Positions 26,628 to 35,969 of a DNA stretch of 64,000 bases are shown here, in pieces. Source of the stretch: Nocardia xishanensis NBRC 101358 (GTDB taxonomy: Bacteria; Actinomycetota; Actinomycetes; Mycobacteriales; Mycobacteriaceae); assembly GCF_001613365.1 (NCBI RefSeq), contig NZ_BDCF01000009.1, positions 206,294 through 270,293 on the forward strand, in the 5' to 3' direction. The position numbers were made by a program, and so were the translations under genes. Within the stretch, counting starts at the first letter, position 1, and each line of letters begins with the position of its first letter. Below the pieces are notes generated by a model. That model did no database searches, was not told the origin of the DNA, and saw nothing but the letters and a program-made list of their open reading frames with translations.

Positions 26628-27047
26628 CTACTGCACGGTGACGGTGCCGCGCATCTCCGGGTGCAGGCTGCACAGGTAGCGGTAGGTGCCCGCCTGGGTG
26701 AAGGTGTAGCTCCACTCGCCCTTGTCGAAGATCGGGCTGTTGATGCCCATGGCCTTGTCGCCGATGCCCTGCACGGAGTGCGGCGATTTGTCGGAGAACT
26801 TCCAGGTGACGGTGTCGCCGACGCCGACAGTGACGTTATCGGGGGAGAACTTCATGTCGTCCACGTCGACGGTGACGGCGGCCGCCTTGCGTTCGCCGGT
26901 CGGGGCGGCGGTCGCCGACGTGGCCCGCCCGGTGGTGGTGGGCGCGGTGGCGGAATCGTCGGAGCCGCAGCCCACCAGCAACAGCGTTGCCGCCACGGCG
27001 AACGCGGTGACGAACGGAGCGGGCTTGACGCGGCGGACCATCGGCAT
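26628..27047 (-). CDS. Cupredoxin lipoprotein (plastocyanin/amicyanin-like)
   Basis: 139 residues. A signal peptide with lipobox LLVGC is followed by a Thr/Ala-rich linker and one cupredoxin domain. Type-1 copper ligands are visible: His in SPHSVQG and Cys, His and Met in YLCSLHPEM. It is expected on the outer face of the membrane, carrying electrons or binding copper. The ATG at 27047 (MPMVRRVK) gives a normal signal peptide; the upstream extension to 27137 is unlikely. Divergent from nnr. Confidence 0.88.
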   Translation of the reverse strand: MPMVRRVKPAPFVTAFAVAATLLLVGCGSDDSATAPTTTGRATSATAAPTGERKAAAVTVDVDDMKFSPDNVTVGVGDTVTWKFSDKSPHSVQGIGDKAMGINSPIFDKGEWSYTFTQAGTYRYLCSLHPEMRGTVTVQ

Positions 27048-27186
27048 GATGTCTGAGCCTAGTCGCCGGGCGAGCCGGGAACAGCCGGGGCTTGCGGCAC
27101 GGCGGATTTCGCTGTGCCGGACGGTAGTGTCCGACATGCGGGCGGTAGGCCCGCGGCAAGCGGGTTCCGAACCAGTGGAGGCGCCG

Positions 27187-28626
27187 ATGCCCGTTCAACG
27201 GGGCTATTTCACCGCCGACGAAGTGCGCGCGGCCGAAGCCGAACTGTTCACCAGGGTGCCCGAGGGTGTGCCCATGCAGCGCGCGGCGCACGGTCTGGCG
27301 ACGATCGTCGCCAGGGAGCTCGGAGCGCGCGCGGGCGGTGTCGCCGGACGGGCCGTCACGCTGCTGGTCGGTTCAGGAGACAACGGCGGCGACGCTCTGT
27401 GGGCCGGAGCGAAACTGCGCCGACGAGGCGTGGCGGTGACGGCCGTGCTGCTCGATCCCGCCCGCGCGCACGCGAAAGGGCTTGCCGCGCTCCGCGCGTC
27501 GGGCGGCCGGGTGAGCGAGGAGGTCGGCGCGCCCGATCTGATCGTGGACGGCATCGTCGGCATCTCCGGCCGTGGTCCGCTGCGGCCGCGCGCCGCGGAA
27601 CTCGTTGCGGGGGTGAACGTTCCGATCGTCGCTGCGGACCTGCCGAGCGGCGTCGACCCGGACACCGGCGCGGTGGCCGGGCCCGCCGTGCGCGCGGCGG
27701 TGACGGTCGCCTTCGGCGCGTACAAGCCGGTGCACGCGCTGGCCGCGCCGTGGTGCGGCCGAATCGAGTTGGTGCCCATCGGTTTGCGGCTCCCCGAGCC
27801 CGAGCTCGCCGCCCTCGAACCGGCCCATATCGGTGCGCGATGGCCGGTGCCTGGGCCGGCCGACGACAAGTACACCCAGGGCGTCACCGGAATCTGCGCG
27901 GGCAGCGCGACCTATCCCGGTGCGGCCGTGTTGTGCACGGGCGGTGCGGTGGCGGCCACCTCCGGCATGGTGCGCTACGCGGGTACCGGCTCGGCGCAGG
28001 TGCTCGCGCACTTCCCGGAAGTGATTGCGGCGCAAAGCGTGTCCGAGACCGGTCGGGTGCAGTCCTGGGTGTTCGGCCCGGGGGCCGGAACGGACGCGGA
28101 CGCGCGCGAACGGCTCGAGCAGATCCTCGCCGCCGACCTGCCCGTGGTGGTGGACGCCGACGGACTGACCCTGCTCGCCGCCGCGCCCGAGTTGGTGCGC
28201 GACCGCGCCGCGCCGACGGTGCTGACGCCGCACGCCGGGGAATTCGCCCGGCTGACCGGGCAGGAGGTGGGCGCGGATCGCGTCGGAGCGGTCCGCGACC
28301 TGGCCGAGAAATGGCAGGTCACCGTGCTCCTCAAAGGCCGGGCGACCCTGGTCGCCGCGCCGGGCCGCCCGGTGCTGGTCAACGAGGCGGGCGGTTCATG
28401 GGCGGCCACCGCGGGCGCGGGCGACGTGCTCTCCGGCGTCATCGGCGCACTCCTCGCGGCGGGGCGTGACCCGGCGTGGTCCGCCGCGGCCGCCGCCCGT
28501 GCGCATGCCCTGGCCGCGAACCTCGCCGCCCACGAGAATCGCCCGACCGCCGCGCCCACTTCCGCGACCCCGCTTCTGAACCACGTTCGCGCGGCGGTAC
28601 GCACCCTGCGTTCGTTGAGCGACTGA
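27187..28626 (+). CDS. nnr: Bifunctional NAD(P)HX epimerase / ADP-dependent dehydratase
   Basis: 479 residues joining YjeF_N (epimerase, GSGDNGGDALWAG) and a C-terminal carbohydrate-kinase-like dehydratase (VLTPHAGEFARLTG, WAATAGAGDVLSGVIGALLA with the catalytic Asp). It repairs hydrated NAD(P)H. ATG 27187 has GGAGG at good distance. Same place as Rv3433c in M. tuberculosis, upstream of alr. A terminator-like hairpin follows the stop. Confidence 0.96.
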   Translation: MPVQRGYFTADEVRAAEAELFTRVPEGVPMQRAAHGLATIVARELGARAGGVAGRAVTLLVGSGDNGGDALWAGAKLRRRGVAVTAVLLDPARAHAKGLAALRASGGRVSEEVGAPDLIVDGIVGISGRGPLRPRAAELVAGVNVPIVAADLPSGVDPDTGAVAGPAVRAAVTVAFGAYKPVHALAAPWCGRIELVPIGLRLPEPELAALEPAHIGARWPVPGPADDKYTQGVTGICAGSATYPGAAVLCTGGAVAATSGMVRYAGTGSAQVLAHFPEVIAAQSVSETGRVQSWVFGPGAGTDADARERLEQILAADLPVVVDADGLTLLAAAPELVRDRAAPTVLTPHAGEFARLTGQEVGADRVGAVRDLAEKWQVTVLLKGRATLVAAPGRPVLVNEAGGSWAATAGAGDVLSGVIGALLAAGRDPAWSAAAAARAHALAANLAAHENRPTAAPTSATPLLNHVRAAVRTLRSLSD

Positions 28627-28665
28627 AGCCGCCCGACTCCTTGTAGAGCCGACTCGGGGGCGGCT
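28627..28665 (+). terminator. Hairpin after nnr
   Basis: AGCCGCCC and its exact complement GGGCGGCT, 23 bases apart, start one base after the nnr stop codon. There is no T-tract, as is common in actinobacterial terminators. Confidence 0.5.
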
Positions 28666-29006
28666 CCGAGGAAGTGCCGTCGAGGTCGATGTTTCGGCCG
28701 GAGTCCGATCGAACGGTTGCCGCCCGCTCAACCGCAGCACTGGGCGACCAGCTGTCCTGTTCGCTCCGCCGCCGCGTCGAGTGCGGGCGCGGAGCGACGT
28801 GCGCCGATTGCCGAAGATTGGCTGCGCACGAGGACGACATCGACGAGGGTGAACGCCACCCTGGCGGACGTCGGAGTTTCACTTCTTCGGCCGCGCTCGG
28901 CCCATCGGAAAGGGCGTCGACACCGTGTTCCCGCCTCGCCCGCCGACGCCCGGCATTCCTCGATGACCTGCGGAATCGATACTCCCTCGCGAGGCGGATC
29001 CGCGGA
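28666..29006. other. 341-bp gap between the nnr hairpin and alr
   Basis: No gene is supported on either strand; the open frames here lack ribosome sites and family resemblance. It is presumably the alr promoter and leader. Confidence 0.5.
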
Positions 29007-30164
29007 ATGGCAGGATCGGCAGCTGTGAGTGCGCAAGTGGAGACCGTTGTCGATCTTGGTGCCATTGCCCACAATGTGCGGGTTCTGCGTGAGTACGCGG
29101 GGGACGCGGCGGTGATGGTGGTGGTGAAGGCCGACGGCTACAACCACGGCGCGGTGGAGGTCGCGCGAGCAGCATTGGCGGCGGGGGCTCGGGAACTCGG
29201 CACGACCACGATTCCGGAGGCGCTGCAATTGCGGGCCGCCGGTATCGACGCGCCGATTCTGTGCTGGCTCAACAACTCCGACTCCGACTACGCCGCCGCG
29301 ATCGCGGGCGACATCGAGATCGGCGTCTCCTCGCTGGCGCATCTGCGGTCGGTCGAGGCGGCGGCCCGGCGGGTCGGCCGGACGGCGACGGTCACCCTGA
29401 AGGTCGACACCGGATTGAACCGCAACGGGATCGCCCCGGACGAATACCCGCGGGTCCTCGCGGCGCTTCGCGACCTGGTGTCGGAGGGCGTCGTGCGCTT
29501 CCGCGCGATCTTCTCTCACCTGGCGCACGCCGACGAGCCCGACCACCCGTTCCTCGACGTACAGCGCGACCGGTTCATCGCGGCCATCGCCGCGGCCGAG
29601 CGGCACGGTCTGCCGCCGGAGGTCGCGCACCTGGCCAACTCCGCCGCCGCGGTCACCCGGCCCGACCTGGCCTTCGACATGGTGCGCCCTGGCATCGCGG
29701 TGTACGGCCTGAGTCCGGTCCCCGAGCTGGGCGACTTCGGCCTGCGTCCCGCGATGACCTTCCAAGCCAAGGTCGCCCTCGTGAAACGGGTCGCCGCCGG
29801 TGAGGGCGTCTCGTACGGACACCAGTGGATCGCCCCGCACGACACCACCGTCGCCCTCGTCCCGGCCGGGTATGCCGACGGCGTGTTCCGCCCGCTGAGC
29901 GGCCGTTTCGACGTGTGGCTCGGCGGCATGAGACGCCCTAACGTCGGGCGGGTGTGCATGGACCAGTTCGTCGTCGACCTGGGCGACAACGCCGCGGGCG
30001 TGGCGGAGGGCGACACCGCGATTCTGTTCGGCGGCGGCGCCGGCGAGCCGGGTGCGCAGGACTGGGCCGACCTGCTCGGCACCATCCACTACGAGATCGT
30101 TTGCTCGCCGCGCGGACGGGTCGCGCGCCGCCATATCGGGATGGATCCGGCTTGCCCGCGCTGA
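29007..30164 (+). CDS. alr: Alanine racemase
   Basis: 385 residues; the PLP enzyme that makes D-alanine for peptidoglycan. The PLP lysine lies in [10 protein letters not shown] near the N-terminus and the second catalytic base, Tyr, in [10 protein letters not shown]-terminal beta domain ends [12 protein letters not shown]. The ATG at 29007 has GAGGCGG about nine bases upstream; a GTG at 29025 is an alternative. It begins the alr-hydrolase-tsaE-tsaB-rimI-tsaD run. Confidence 0.97.
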   Translation: MAGSAAVSAQVETVVDLGAIAHNVRVLREYAGDAAVMVVVKADGYNHGAVEVARAALAAGARELGTTTIPEALQLRAAGIDAPILCWLNNSDSDYAAAIAGDIEIGVSSLAHLRSVEAAARRVGRTATVTLKVDTGLNRNGIAPDEYPRVLAALRDLVSEGVVRFRAIFSHLAHADEPDHPFLDVQRDRFIAAIAAAERHGLPPEVAHLANSAAAVTRPDLAFDMVRPGIAVYGLSPVPELGDFGLRPAMTFQAKVALVKRVAAGEGVSYGHQWIAPHDTTVALVPAGYADGVFRPLSGRFDVWLGGMRRPNVGRVCMDQFVVDLGDNAAGVAEGDTAILFGGGAGEPGAQDWADLLGTIHYEIVCSPRGRVARRHIGMDPACPR

Positions 30165-30216
30165 CGCCGTGTGCTGGACTCGTCGGCGTGTGCCGCTGAC
30201 AGGTGAGGGGATCTCG

Positions 30217-31338
30217 ATGCGATCGCGACGTCCGAAAATATTGCGGGGCAACAACAATCACTCCACCATCTGGCGCGGTGGGATGGCGACCGCCGGTATG
30301 GTCGGCGCGCTCGCGAGCGCGCACGCGTTACGCCGCGCAGGGGCGAAGGTGCTCTGGCCCGCGCGTCGCGACGAATACCGCGACGAGAACTTCGCGCTCA
30401 TGGCGGAGGACCGGGCCGGTGCGGTGATCGCCGAGGACGGTGTCCTGCTAGCCACCAGCGAATGCGGTCCGGCCGACGCGCCGCTGACCGTCGTCTTCGT
30501 GCACGGCTTCTGCAACAGCATGGAGTCCTTCCACTTCCAGCGGCGCGACCTGGAAGAACGCTGGGGTGGGCAGGCCCGCCTGGTGTTCTTCGACCTGCGC
30601 GGGCACGGACGCTCCGGCACGCCGGCAACGGAGAGCTGCACCGTGGCGCAGCTCGGCCGCGATGTGGCCGCCGTCGTCGAGGCGAGCGCGCCCACCGGAC
30701 CGGTCGCGCTCGTGGGTCATTCGCTCGGCGGCATGGCGGTGCTCGCCGCGGCGGCCCAGTTCCCCGAGCTGTTCGCGCGCCGGGTGATCGCGATCGCGCT
30801 GCTCTCCACGGCGGCCGCCGAGGTCACCGCGGCGGGCATCACCCAGCTGCTGCGCAATCCGGCGATCGATGGTTTCCGGCTCGCGGTGCACACCGCGCCC
30901 GCGCTGGTGCAGGCCGGTCGATCCACGGTGCGACATCTGATCACGCCGTTCCTGCACGTCAGCTCGTTCCGCGGCCCCGTGAGCCCGACGCTGTCCAGGT
31001 TCACCACGCTGATGATCGACGACACCCCGGTGGAGACGATCGTGAAGTTCCTGAAAGCCATTGAGCTGCACGACGAATCGGCCGCCTTGCCGACGCTGGC
31101 CGGGCTCCCTGTGCTAGTGCTGGGCGGCGCGCACGACCTGGTCATCCCGTTCCGCAACTCGCGGGCGCTGGCCCGTGAGCTGCCGAACAGCGAACTGGTC
31201 CGTCTCGCCGAGGCCGCCCACATGCCGCATCTCCAGTTCCCCGACACCGTCAACGACGCGCTGCACCGGCTGCTGGTGCGCGCCGGGTTCGTCCGCGCCG
31301 AGGAGGCGGACGGGCCCGACGAGGCCACGGCAGGGTGA
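30217..31338 (+). CDS. Alpha/beta hydrolase
   Basis: 373 residues. A basic N-terminus with a hydrophobic stretch (MATAGMVGALASAHAL) could be a membrane anchor. The hydrolase core has FVHGFCNSMESFHFQ, FFDLRGHGRSG, the nucleophile GHSLGGM with intact Ser, and a late AAHMPHLQFP histidine. It is probably an esterase or lipase, with unknown substrate. ATG 30217 follows AGGTGAGGGG. It sits between alr and tsaE, as in several mycobacteria. Confidence 0.9.
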   Translation: MRSRRPKILRGNNNHSTIWRGGMATAGMVGALASAHALRRAGAKVLWPARRDEYRDENFALMAEDRAGAVIAEDGVLLATSECGPADAPLTVVFVHGFCNSMESFHFQRRDLEERWGGQARLVFFDLRGHGRSGTPATESCTVAQLGRDVAAVVEASAPTGPVALVGHSLGGMAVLAAAAQFPELFARRVIAIALLSTAAAEVTAAGITQLLRNPAIDGFRLAVHTAPALVQAGRSTVRHLITPFLHVSSFRGPVSPTLSRFTTLMIDDTPVETIVKFLKAIELHDESAALPTLAGLPVLVLGGAHDLVIPFRNSRALARELPNSELVRLAEAAHMPHLQFPDTVNDALHRLLVRAGFVRAEEADGPDEATAG

Positions 31339-31444
31339 GCGAGGCCCGCCGCGGCGATCCCGAAGCTGCCGACGGCCGGATCGACCCACGCCGGTACGCT
31401 CGACGCGGATCAGCGGCAAGGCGAGAAGGGATCGGAGGCCGGCG

Positions 31445-31894
31445 GTGACGCAGCAACGGCGAACGCTGCCGACCGTGGAAGACACCGAGGCGCTCGGCCG
31501 CGAACTGGCGAGCGGACTCGGCGCGGGCGATCTCGTGGTGCTCGACGGTCCGCTCGGCGCGGGCAAGACCGCACTCACACGCGGCATCGCCGACGGCCTC
31601 GGCGTGCAGGGCAGGGTGAGCTCGCCCACTTTCATCATCGCCAGACAACATCGCGCGGGCAGGCGCGTCGGCGCCGCGCCGGTGCCGATGGTGCACGTGG
31701 ACGCCTACCGGCTCGGCGGCGATCTGGACGCACTCGACGCGCTCGATCTCGACACCGATCTGCACGAGGCGGTGGTCGTCGTGGAGTGGGGCCTCGGGGT
31801 CGTCGAGCACCTGGCCGAGCGGCACCTGCGCGTCCTGCTGACCAGGGAACCGGAATCCGATGTGCGAACAGCGGTCTGGGAGTGGGTGGAGTAG
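31445..31894 (+). CDS. tsaE: tRNA t6A biosynthesis ATPase TsaE
   Basis: 149 residues. It has the P-loop GPLGAGKTALTRG, SSPTFIIARQH and the conserved HVDAYRLGG, and ends in WEWVE. It hydrolyses ATP to reset the TsaB-TsaD complex that makes t6A37 on ANN-decoding tRNAs. The GTG at 31445 has GGAGG upstream. All other t6A enzymes except TsaC are encoded immediately downstream. Confidence 0.96.
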   Translation: MTQQRRTLPTVEDTEALGRELASGLGAGDLVVLDGPLGAGKTALTRGIADGLGVQGRVSSPTFIIARQHRAGRRVGAAPVPMVHVDAYRLGGDLDALDALDLDTDLHEAVVVVEWGLGVVEHLAERHLRVLLTREPESDVRTAVWEWVE

Positions 31895-31937
31895 ACGCAG
31901 GTCACAGTGGGCGCGGGCCGGATCGGCCGCCGGGTTT

Positions 31938-31952
31938 AGCTACCCGGTAGCT
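31938..31952. promoter_or_regulatory. 15-bp palindrome upstream of tsaB
   Basis: AGCTACC-C-GGTAGCT, symmetrical around one base, lies 43 bp before the tsaB ATG and ahead of a possible -10 hexamer TATCGT (31979-31984). It could be an operator for an internal promoter of tsaB-rimI-tsaD. Chance occurrence is possible at this length. Confidence 0.35.
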
Positions 31953-31994
31953 CCGCACCGCCGTGAGGTACCACCCGGTATCGTTGGGCCAATC

Positions 31995-32696
31995 ATGCTT
32001 GTACTAGCTGTCGACACCGCGACACCCGCCGTTACAGCGGGATTGGTGGAACTGGAGCAGGCCGCGCCCGATGCGGTCACCACGGCCGAGCTGCGTACCG
32101 TCGCCACGCGGGTCCGGGTCGATGCCCGCGCTCACGCCGAGGTGCTGACCCCGCAGATACTCGAATGCCTCACCGAGGCAGGCCGTTCCAGGACCGATAT
32201 CGCCGCGGTCGTCGCCGGTGTCGGGCCGGGCCCGTTCACCGGGTTGCGGGTCGGCATGGCGACGGCGGCCGCCTTCGGTGACGCGCTCGGCATCCCGGTG
32301 TACGGCGTGTGCAGCCTGGACGCGATCGCCTCGGACGTCTTCGCTCAGGGCGAGTTCACCGCCGACGGCGAGCTGCTCGTGGTGACCGACGCGCGCAGGC
32401 GCGAGGTGTACTGGGCGCGTTACCGCGCCGGTCTGCGGGTCGCTGGGCCGGACGTCGTCAAGCCCGGCGCGTTGGACCACGACTCGGCCACGGCGATCGC
32501 GGGCTCCGCCTCGCACGTCGACCTGTTCGATCTGCCGGTGCTGCCGGTGGAGACGCCATCGCCCGCGGGACTGGTGCGCGTCGCCGCCGCCGAACTCCTC
32601 ACCCGCGCCGTGCCAGAACCGCTGGTGCCGCTCTACCTGCGCAGGCCGGACGCCGTCGAGAACGCCTACCGCACGCTCGACAGGACGGGAGCGTGA
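31995..32696 (+). CDS. tsaB: tRNA t6A biosynthesis protein TsaB
   Basis: 233 residues of the ASKHA fold. It has MLVLAVDTATPAVTAGL, HAEVLTPQI and GVGPGPFTGLRVG, the TsaB hallmark. It is the scaffold partner of TsaD. ATG 31995 lies only about 11 bases after a TATCGT hexamer, so an internal near-leaderless transcript is possible. The stop overlaps the rimI start as GTGATG. Confidence 0.96.
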   Translation: MLVLAVDTATPAVTAGLVELEQAAPDAVTTAELRTVATRVRVDARAHAEVLTPQILECLTEAGRSRTDIAAVVAGVGPGPFTGLRVGMATAAAFGDALGIPVYGVCSLDAIASDVFAQGEFTADGELLVVTDARRREVYWARYRAGLRVAGPDVVKPGALDHDSATAIAGSASHVDLFDLPVLPVETPSPAGLVRVAAAELLTRAVPEPLVPLYLRRPDAVENAYRTLDRTGA

Positions 32697-33214
32697 TGGT
32701 GGACGACGAAGTACGCACCGCCGCCTTCCACATCGTGCCGATGAACGTGGACGACATCGAGCGCTGCGTCGAACTCGAACAACTGCTGTTCCCGGAGGAC
32801 GATCCGTGGCACGCGGTCGCCTTCCGCTCGGAACTGGCCGGACGGCACAACCGCTACATCACCGCGCGCGACGAGGACGGACGGATGGTCGGATACGCGG
32901 GCGTGGCGCTGCTCGGTGACGCCGCTCACCCCGAGGCCGAAGTGCACACCATCGGCGTCGACCCGAACTACCACCGCGCAGGCATCGGCACGCTGCTGCT
33001 GGAGGCGTTGCTCGCGGAAGCGGGCAAGCGCGGCGGACCGGTCTTCCTCGAGGTGCGCACCGACAACGCGCCCGCCATCGCGCTCTACGCCAAGCACGGA
33101 TTCCACATCATCGGCTTGCGCAAGAACTACTACCACCCCAGCGGCGCCGACGCCTACACCATGCGCAGGCCGGAACTGACCGCGCTCCCGCTTCCCGACG
33201 AGGTGCTGTCGTGA
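32696..33214 (+). CDS. rimI: Ribosomal-protein-alanine N-acetyltransferase RimI
   Basis: 172 residues of GNAT fold. It has the [17 protein letters not shown]-terminus, the acetyl-CoA loop [18 protein letters not shown] and [13 protein letters not shown]. It acetylates the N-terminus of ribosomal protein S18 in the best-studied case. The ATG at 32696 overlaps the tsaB stop; GTGs at 32693 and 32699 are also in frame. It overlaps tsaD by four bases. Confidence 0.95.
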   Translation: MVDDEVRTAAFHIVPMNVDDIERCVELEQLLFPEDDPWHAVAFRSELAGRHNRYITARDEDGRMVGYAGVALLGDAAHPEAEVHTIGVDPNYHRAGIGTLLLEALLAEAGKRGGPVFLEVRTDNAPAIALYAKHGFHIIGLRKNYYHPSGADAYTMRRPELTALPLPDEVLS

Positions 33215-34254
33215 TCGTCATGGGCATCGAGTCCTCCTGCGACGAAACGGGAGTCGGCATCGTCCGCCGCCACCCCGACGGCAGCTGCGAGCTGCTCGCC
33301 GACGAGGTCGCGTCGAGCGTCGACCAGCACGCGCGCTTCGGCGGCGTGGTGCCGGAGATCGCCTCGCGCGCGCACCTGGAGGCGATCGTTCCCGCCATGC
33401 GCCGGGCGCTGTCGGCGGCGGGCATCGCCAAGCCCGACGCGCTCGCGGTCACCATCGGCCCCGGCCTGGCCGGTGCGCTGCTGGTCGGCGTCGCGGCCGC
33501 GAAAGCCTATGCGGCGGCCTGGGACGTGCCGTTCTACGCGCTGAACCACCTCGGCGGACACGTCGCGGTGGACACCTTGGAGCACGGGCCGATGCCGCCC
33601 TGCGTCGCGCTGCTGGTGTCCGGCGGGCACACCCATCTGCTGCACGTCACCGATCTGGCCGAGCCCATCGTCGAACTCGGCAGCACGGTCGACGACGCGG
33701 CGGGGGAGGCCTTCGACAAGGTGGCCAGGCTGCTCGGTCTGGGTTTCCCGGGCGGACCCGCGCTGGACGCGGCCGCCGCGAGCGGAGATCCGAAGGCGAT
33801 CGCGTTCCCGCGCGGCATGACCGGGCCGCGCGACCCGCGCTACGACTTCTCTTTCTCCGGCCTGAAGACCGCCGTCGCCCGCTACGTGGAGGCCGCGCAG
33901 CGCAGCGGTGTCGCGGCCGAGGACCTGCCGATTCCGGATATCGCCGCGTCCTTTCAGGAGGCGGTCGCCGACGTGCTGACCATGAAGGCCGTGCGCGCCG
34001 CCCAGGACGTGGGTGTCGGCACCCTGGTGCTCGGCGGCGGCGCCACCGCCAACTCGCGGATTCGCTCGCTGGCCGAAGAGCGCTGCGCCGCGGCCGGTTT
34101 GACGCTGCGGGTGCCGAAACCACGGCTGTGCACCGACAACGGCGTGATGATCGCCGCGCTCGGCGCGCACGTCATCGCGGGCGGGGCGAAGCCCTCACCC
34201 CTCACCGTCGCGACAGACCCGGGGCTGCCGGTTTCGGTCAGCCAGATCGGCTGA
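33211..34254 (+). CDS. tsaD: tRNA t6A threonylcarbamoyltransferase TsaD
   Basis: 347 residues. It begins [15 protein letters not shown], has the metal-binding [13 protein letters not shown] and the [11 protein letters not shown] glycine loop. It transfers the threonylcarbamoyl group to A37 of tRNA. The GTG start overlaps the rimI stop as GTGA, so the last four genes are coupled. The stop codon lies at the edge of a terminator hairpin. Confidence 0.97.
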   Translation: MIVMGIESSCDETGVGIVRRHPDGSCELLADEVASSVDQHARFGGVVPEIASRAHLEAIVPAMRRALSAAGIAKPDALAVTIGPGLAGALLVGVAAAKAYAAAWDVPFYALNHLGGHVAVDTLEHGPMPPCVALLVSGGHTHLLHVTDLAEPIVELGSTVDDAAGEAFDKVARLLGLGFPGGPALDAAAASGDPKAIAFPRGMTGPRDPRYDFSFSGLKTAVARYVEAAQRSGVAAEDLPIPDIAASFQEAVADVLTMKAVRAAQDVGVGTLVLGGGATANSRIRSLAEERCAAAGLTLRVPKPRLCTDNGVMIAALGAHVIAGGAKPSPLTVATDPGLPVSVSQIG

Positions 34255-34280
34255 GACCGTCGGGCCTGCCGATCTGGCTG
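34239..34280 (+). terminator. 13-bp perfect hairpin that begins inside the end of tsaD
   Basis: CAGCCAGATCGGC (34239-34251) and its exact complement (34268-34280) are separated by 16 bases that include the tsaD stop. The left arm is coding sequence for the last residues of TsaD. It ends the alr-tsaD transcript and may also stop the opposing Hsp70-like gene. Confidence 0.65.
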
Positions 34281-34361
34281 TCCGCGGGGCGAATCGGATC
34301 ATCTACCAGCGAAGGGCATTCCGTCCGGCGGTGATTCGCTCGGTCGAATCGAGCGTGCGGT

Positions 34362-35969
34362 TCAGTGGTGCGGAGCGAACTCGACCTCGAGCAGCGGCAG
34401 TGCGCTCGTCGTGCCCTGCCGGGCGGAGCCCGAGTTCGAGCGCGGCATCGGGATGGGAATCCTGGTGTGCGCGGGCGCCTGTGGCGGACCGCTCGCAGGC
34501 GGGGGCGCGGGGCTCGTCGACGGCCCGTATTCCTCGCGGTTCTGCTGCGTGGGCAACAGGGGATTACCGGGGGAATTCAGCAGCGGGCCGAGCAGCTCCG
34601 GGAACGGGATCGGCGGCAGGTTCGGATCGGGGCGCAGCGTCGGCTGGACCGACGGGATCGGCGCCGGTGTCGGTGTCGGCGTCGGGGTGGACACGGCGCC
34701 GGTGCGGGTCGACGGCAGGCCGACGTCCTGGGTGACCGGCGGCGGTGCGACGGTGGCCACATCGGTGGTCTCGCGGCCGCCGGAGGTGACGGTCCCCGCG
34801 CCCGTTTGCGGGGCCTGCGTGACCGCCGGCGTCGGCAGCTGGGCGCTGCTCGTCGTGCCCGCGGGCGAGACCTCCTCCTCCGACGTCGGCGCGAAGGTCT
34901 TGAAGCCGTAGCCGACTACGAGGCCGACCACCACGATGGCTCCCGCGAGGGTGCCGATGACCTTGGTGAAGGTGCCAGCGGGCGCGTCGCCGCCGAGCCC
35001 GGCCGTCACCGGAGACGCGGAAGGCTGCGCGGCGTCGGCCACCAGCGCGGCGCCCTTGGCGATGACCGCCTCCGGATCGTCGACGGTGAGCACCGGCACG
35101 TCGAGTGCGCGTTCGAGCGTCTCGAGCACGGCGGGGATGTTGGCGCCGCCGCCGATCACCGCGACCGCCTCCGGAGATTTGGGCGCCCGCGCGAATACAG
35201 CTTCGGTGAACAAGGCGGTGTCGCGCAGCAGATCTCCGATCAGTTCCTCGAAATCGGCTCTGGTGAGCTTGAGCGGACGGCCTGCGACGTGGTCGAGGGT
35301 GACCGCGGGCGCCACCGAAAGATGTTCCTTCGCGGTGCGGCCGCGGTTGGTCAGCATGCGGCGGTTCGGCCTGGTGCCGCGCCGGGCGTAGTGGAGGTCG
35401 ACCAGGTGGTGGTAGATCAGGTCGTCGATCGCGTTGCCGCTGATCGCGTGGATGCGTTCGGAGCGAAGCACGGTGCCGTCGCCCTGTTCGGCGACGGTGA
35501 CGCTCAGACCCGTCGCGCCGAGGTCGACAACGGCCACCGTCTCGTAGCGGTCGAGCAGCCCGGTGTGGCGCAGGAAGGTCAGCGCGGCAGTGCCTTCCGG
35601 TACCAGTTTCAGCTCGCGCTGTTTGCCGGTGGCCGAACGGATCACCTGCGCCTGCTCTTTGCTGCGGTAGGCGACGGCGACGCTGGTCGGCGGCTTGCCC
35701 GCGGCCGCTTCCAGCCCGGCCGATCCGGTGCCGGCGAACCGGACGCCGACCGGCTGGGCGGGCCACGCGATGTCGTGCGGCACTTGCTGACTCGGCAGCT
35801 GGGTGGTCATCAGGTCGATGGAGGACGCGACGAGATCACCGACATCGGAATGGGCCGCGTCGGCGGAAACGACTCGGTAGTCGAAGCTTTGGGCGCCGTT
35901 CGGCGCGGTGGCGACCAGCGCCGAGCACACGACCTCGTTCCCGGCGGAGATGCCGAGGGATGTTCGCAT
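34362..35969 (-). CDS. Membrane-anchored Hsp70-like protein with Pro-rich extracytoplasmic tail
   Basis: 535 residues. The N-terminal actin/Hsp70-like ATPase fold has ETVAVVDLGATGLSVTV (phosphate-2-like loop), EHLSVAP, FEELIGDLL and VAVIGGGANIPAVLETL, then PEAVIAKGAAL. There is no substrate-binding domain; instead one transmembrane helix (VIGTLAGAIVVVGLVVGYGF) leads to a Pro/Thr-rich outer tail. The ATG at 35969 has GGGAGG five bases upstream; a GTG at 35975 lies inside that site. It is divergent from groES across a 662-bp region with a CIRCE element. Similar plan to the protein at 12480-14198. Role unknown, perhaps envelope stress. Confidence 0.85.
   Translation of the reverse strand: MRTSLGISAGNEVVCSALVATAPNGAQSFDYRVVSADAAHSDVGDLVASSIDLMTTQLPSQQVPHDIAWPAQPVGVRFAGTGSAGLEAAAGKPPTSVAVAYRSKEQAQVIRSATGKQRELKLVPEGTAALTFLRHTGLLDRYETVAVVDLGATGLSVTVAEQGDGTVLRSERIHAISGNAIDDLIYHHLVDLHYARRGTRPNRRMLTNRGRTAKEHLSVAPAVTLDHVAGRPLKLTRADFEELIGDLLRDTALFTEAVFARAPKSPEAVAVIGGGANIPAVLETLERALDVPVLTVDDPEAVIAKGAALVADAAQPSASPVTAGLGGDAPAGTFTKVIGTLAGAIVVVGLVVGYGFKTFAPTSEEEVSPAGTTSSAQLPTPAVTQAPQTGAGTVTSGGRETTDVATVAPPPVTQDVGLPSTRTGAVSTPTPTPTPAPIPSVQPTLRPDPNLPPIPFPELLGPLLNSPGNPLLPTQQNREEYGPSTSPAPPPASGPPQAPAHTRIPIPMPRSNSGSARQGTTSALPLLEVEFAPHH

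Noticed and set aside
26722..27186. N-terminal extension of nnr running through the cupredoxin gene
   Set aside because: It overlaps a clear cupredoxin on the other strand, and the YjeF domain starts at the ATG at 27187 with a good ribosome site.
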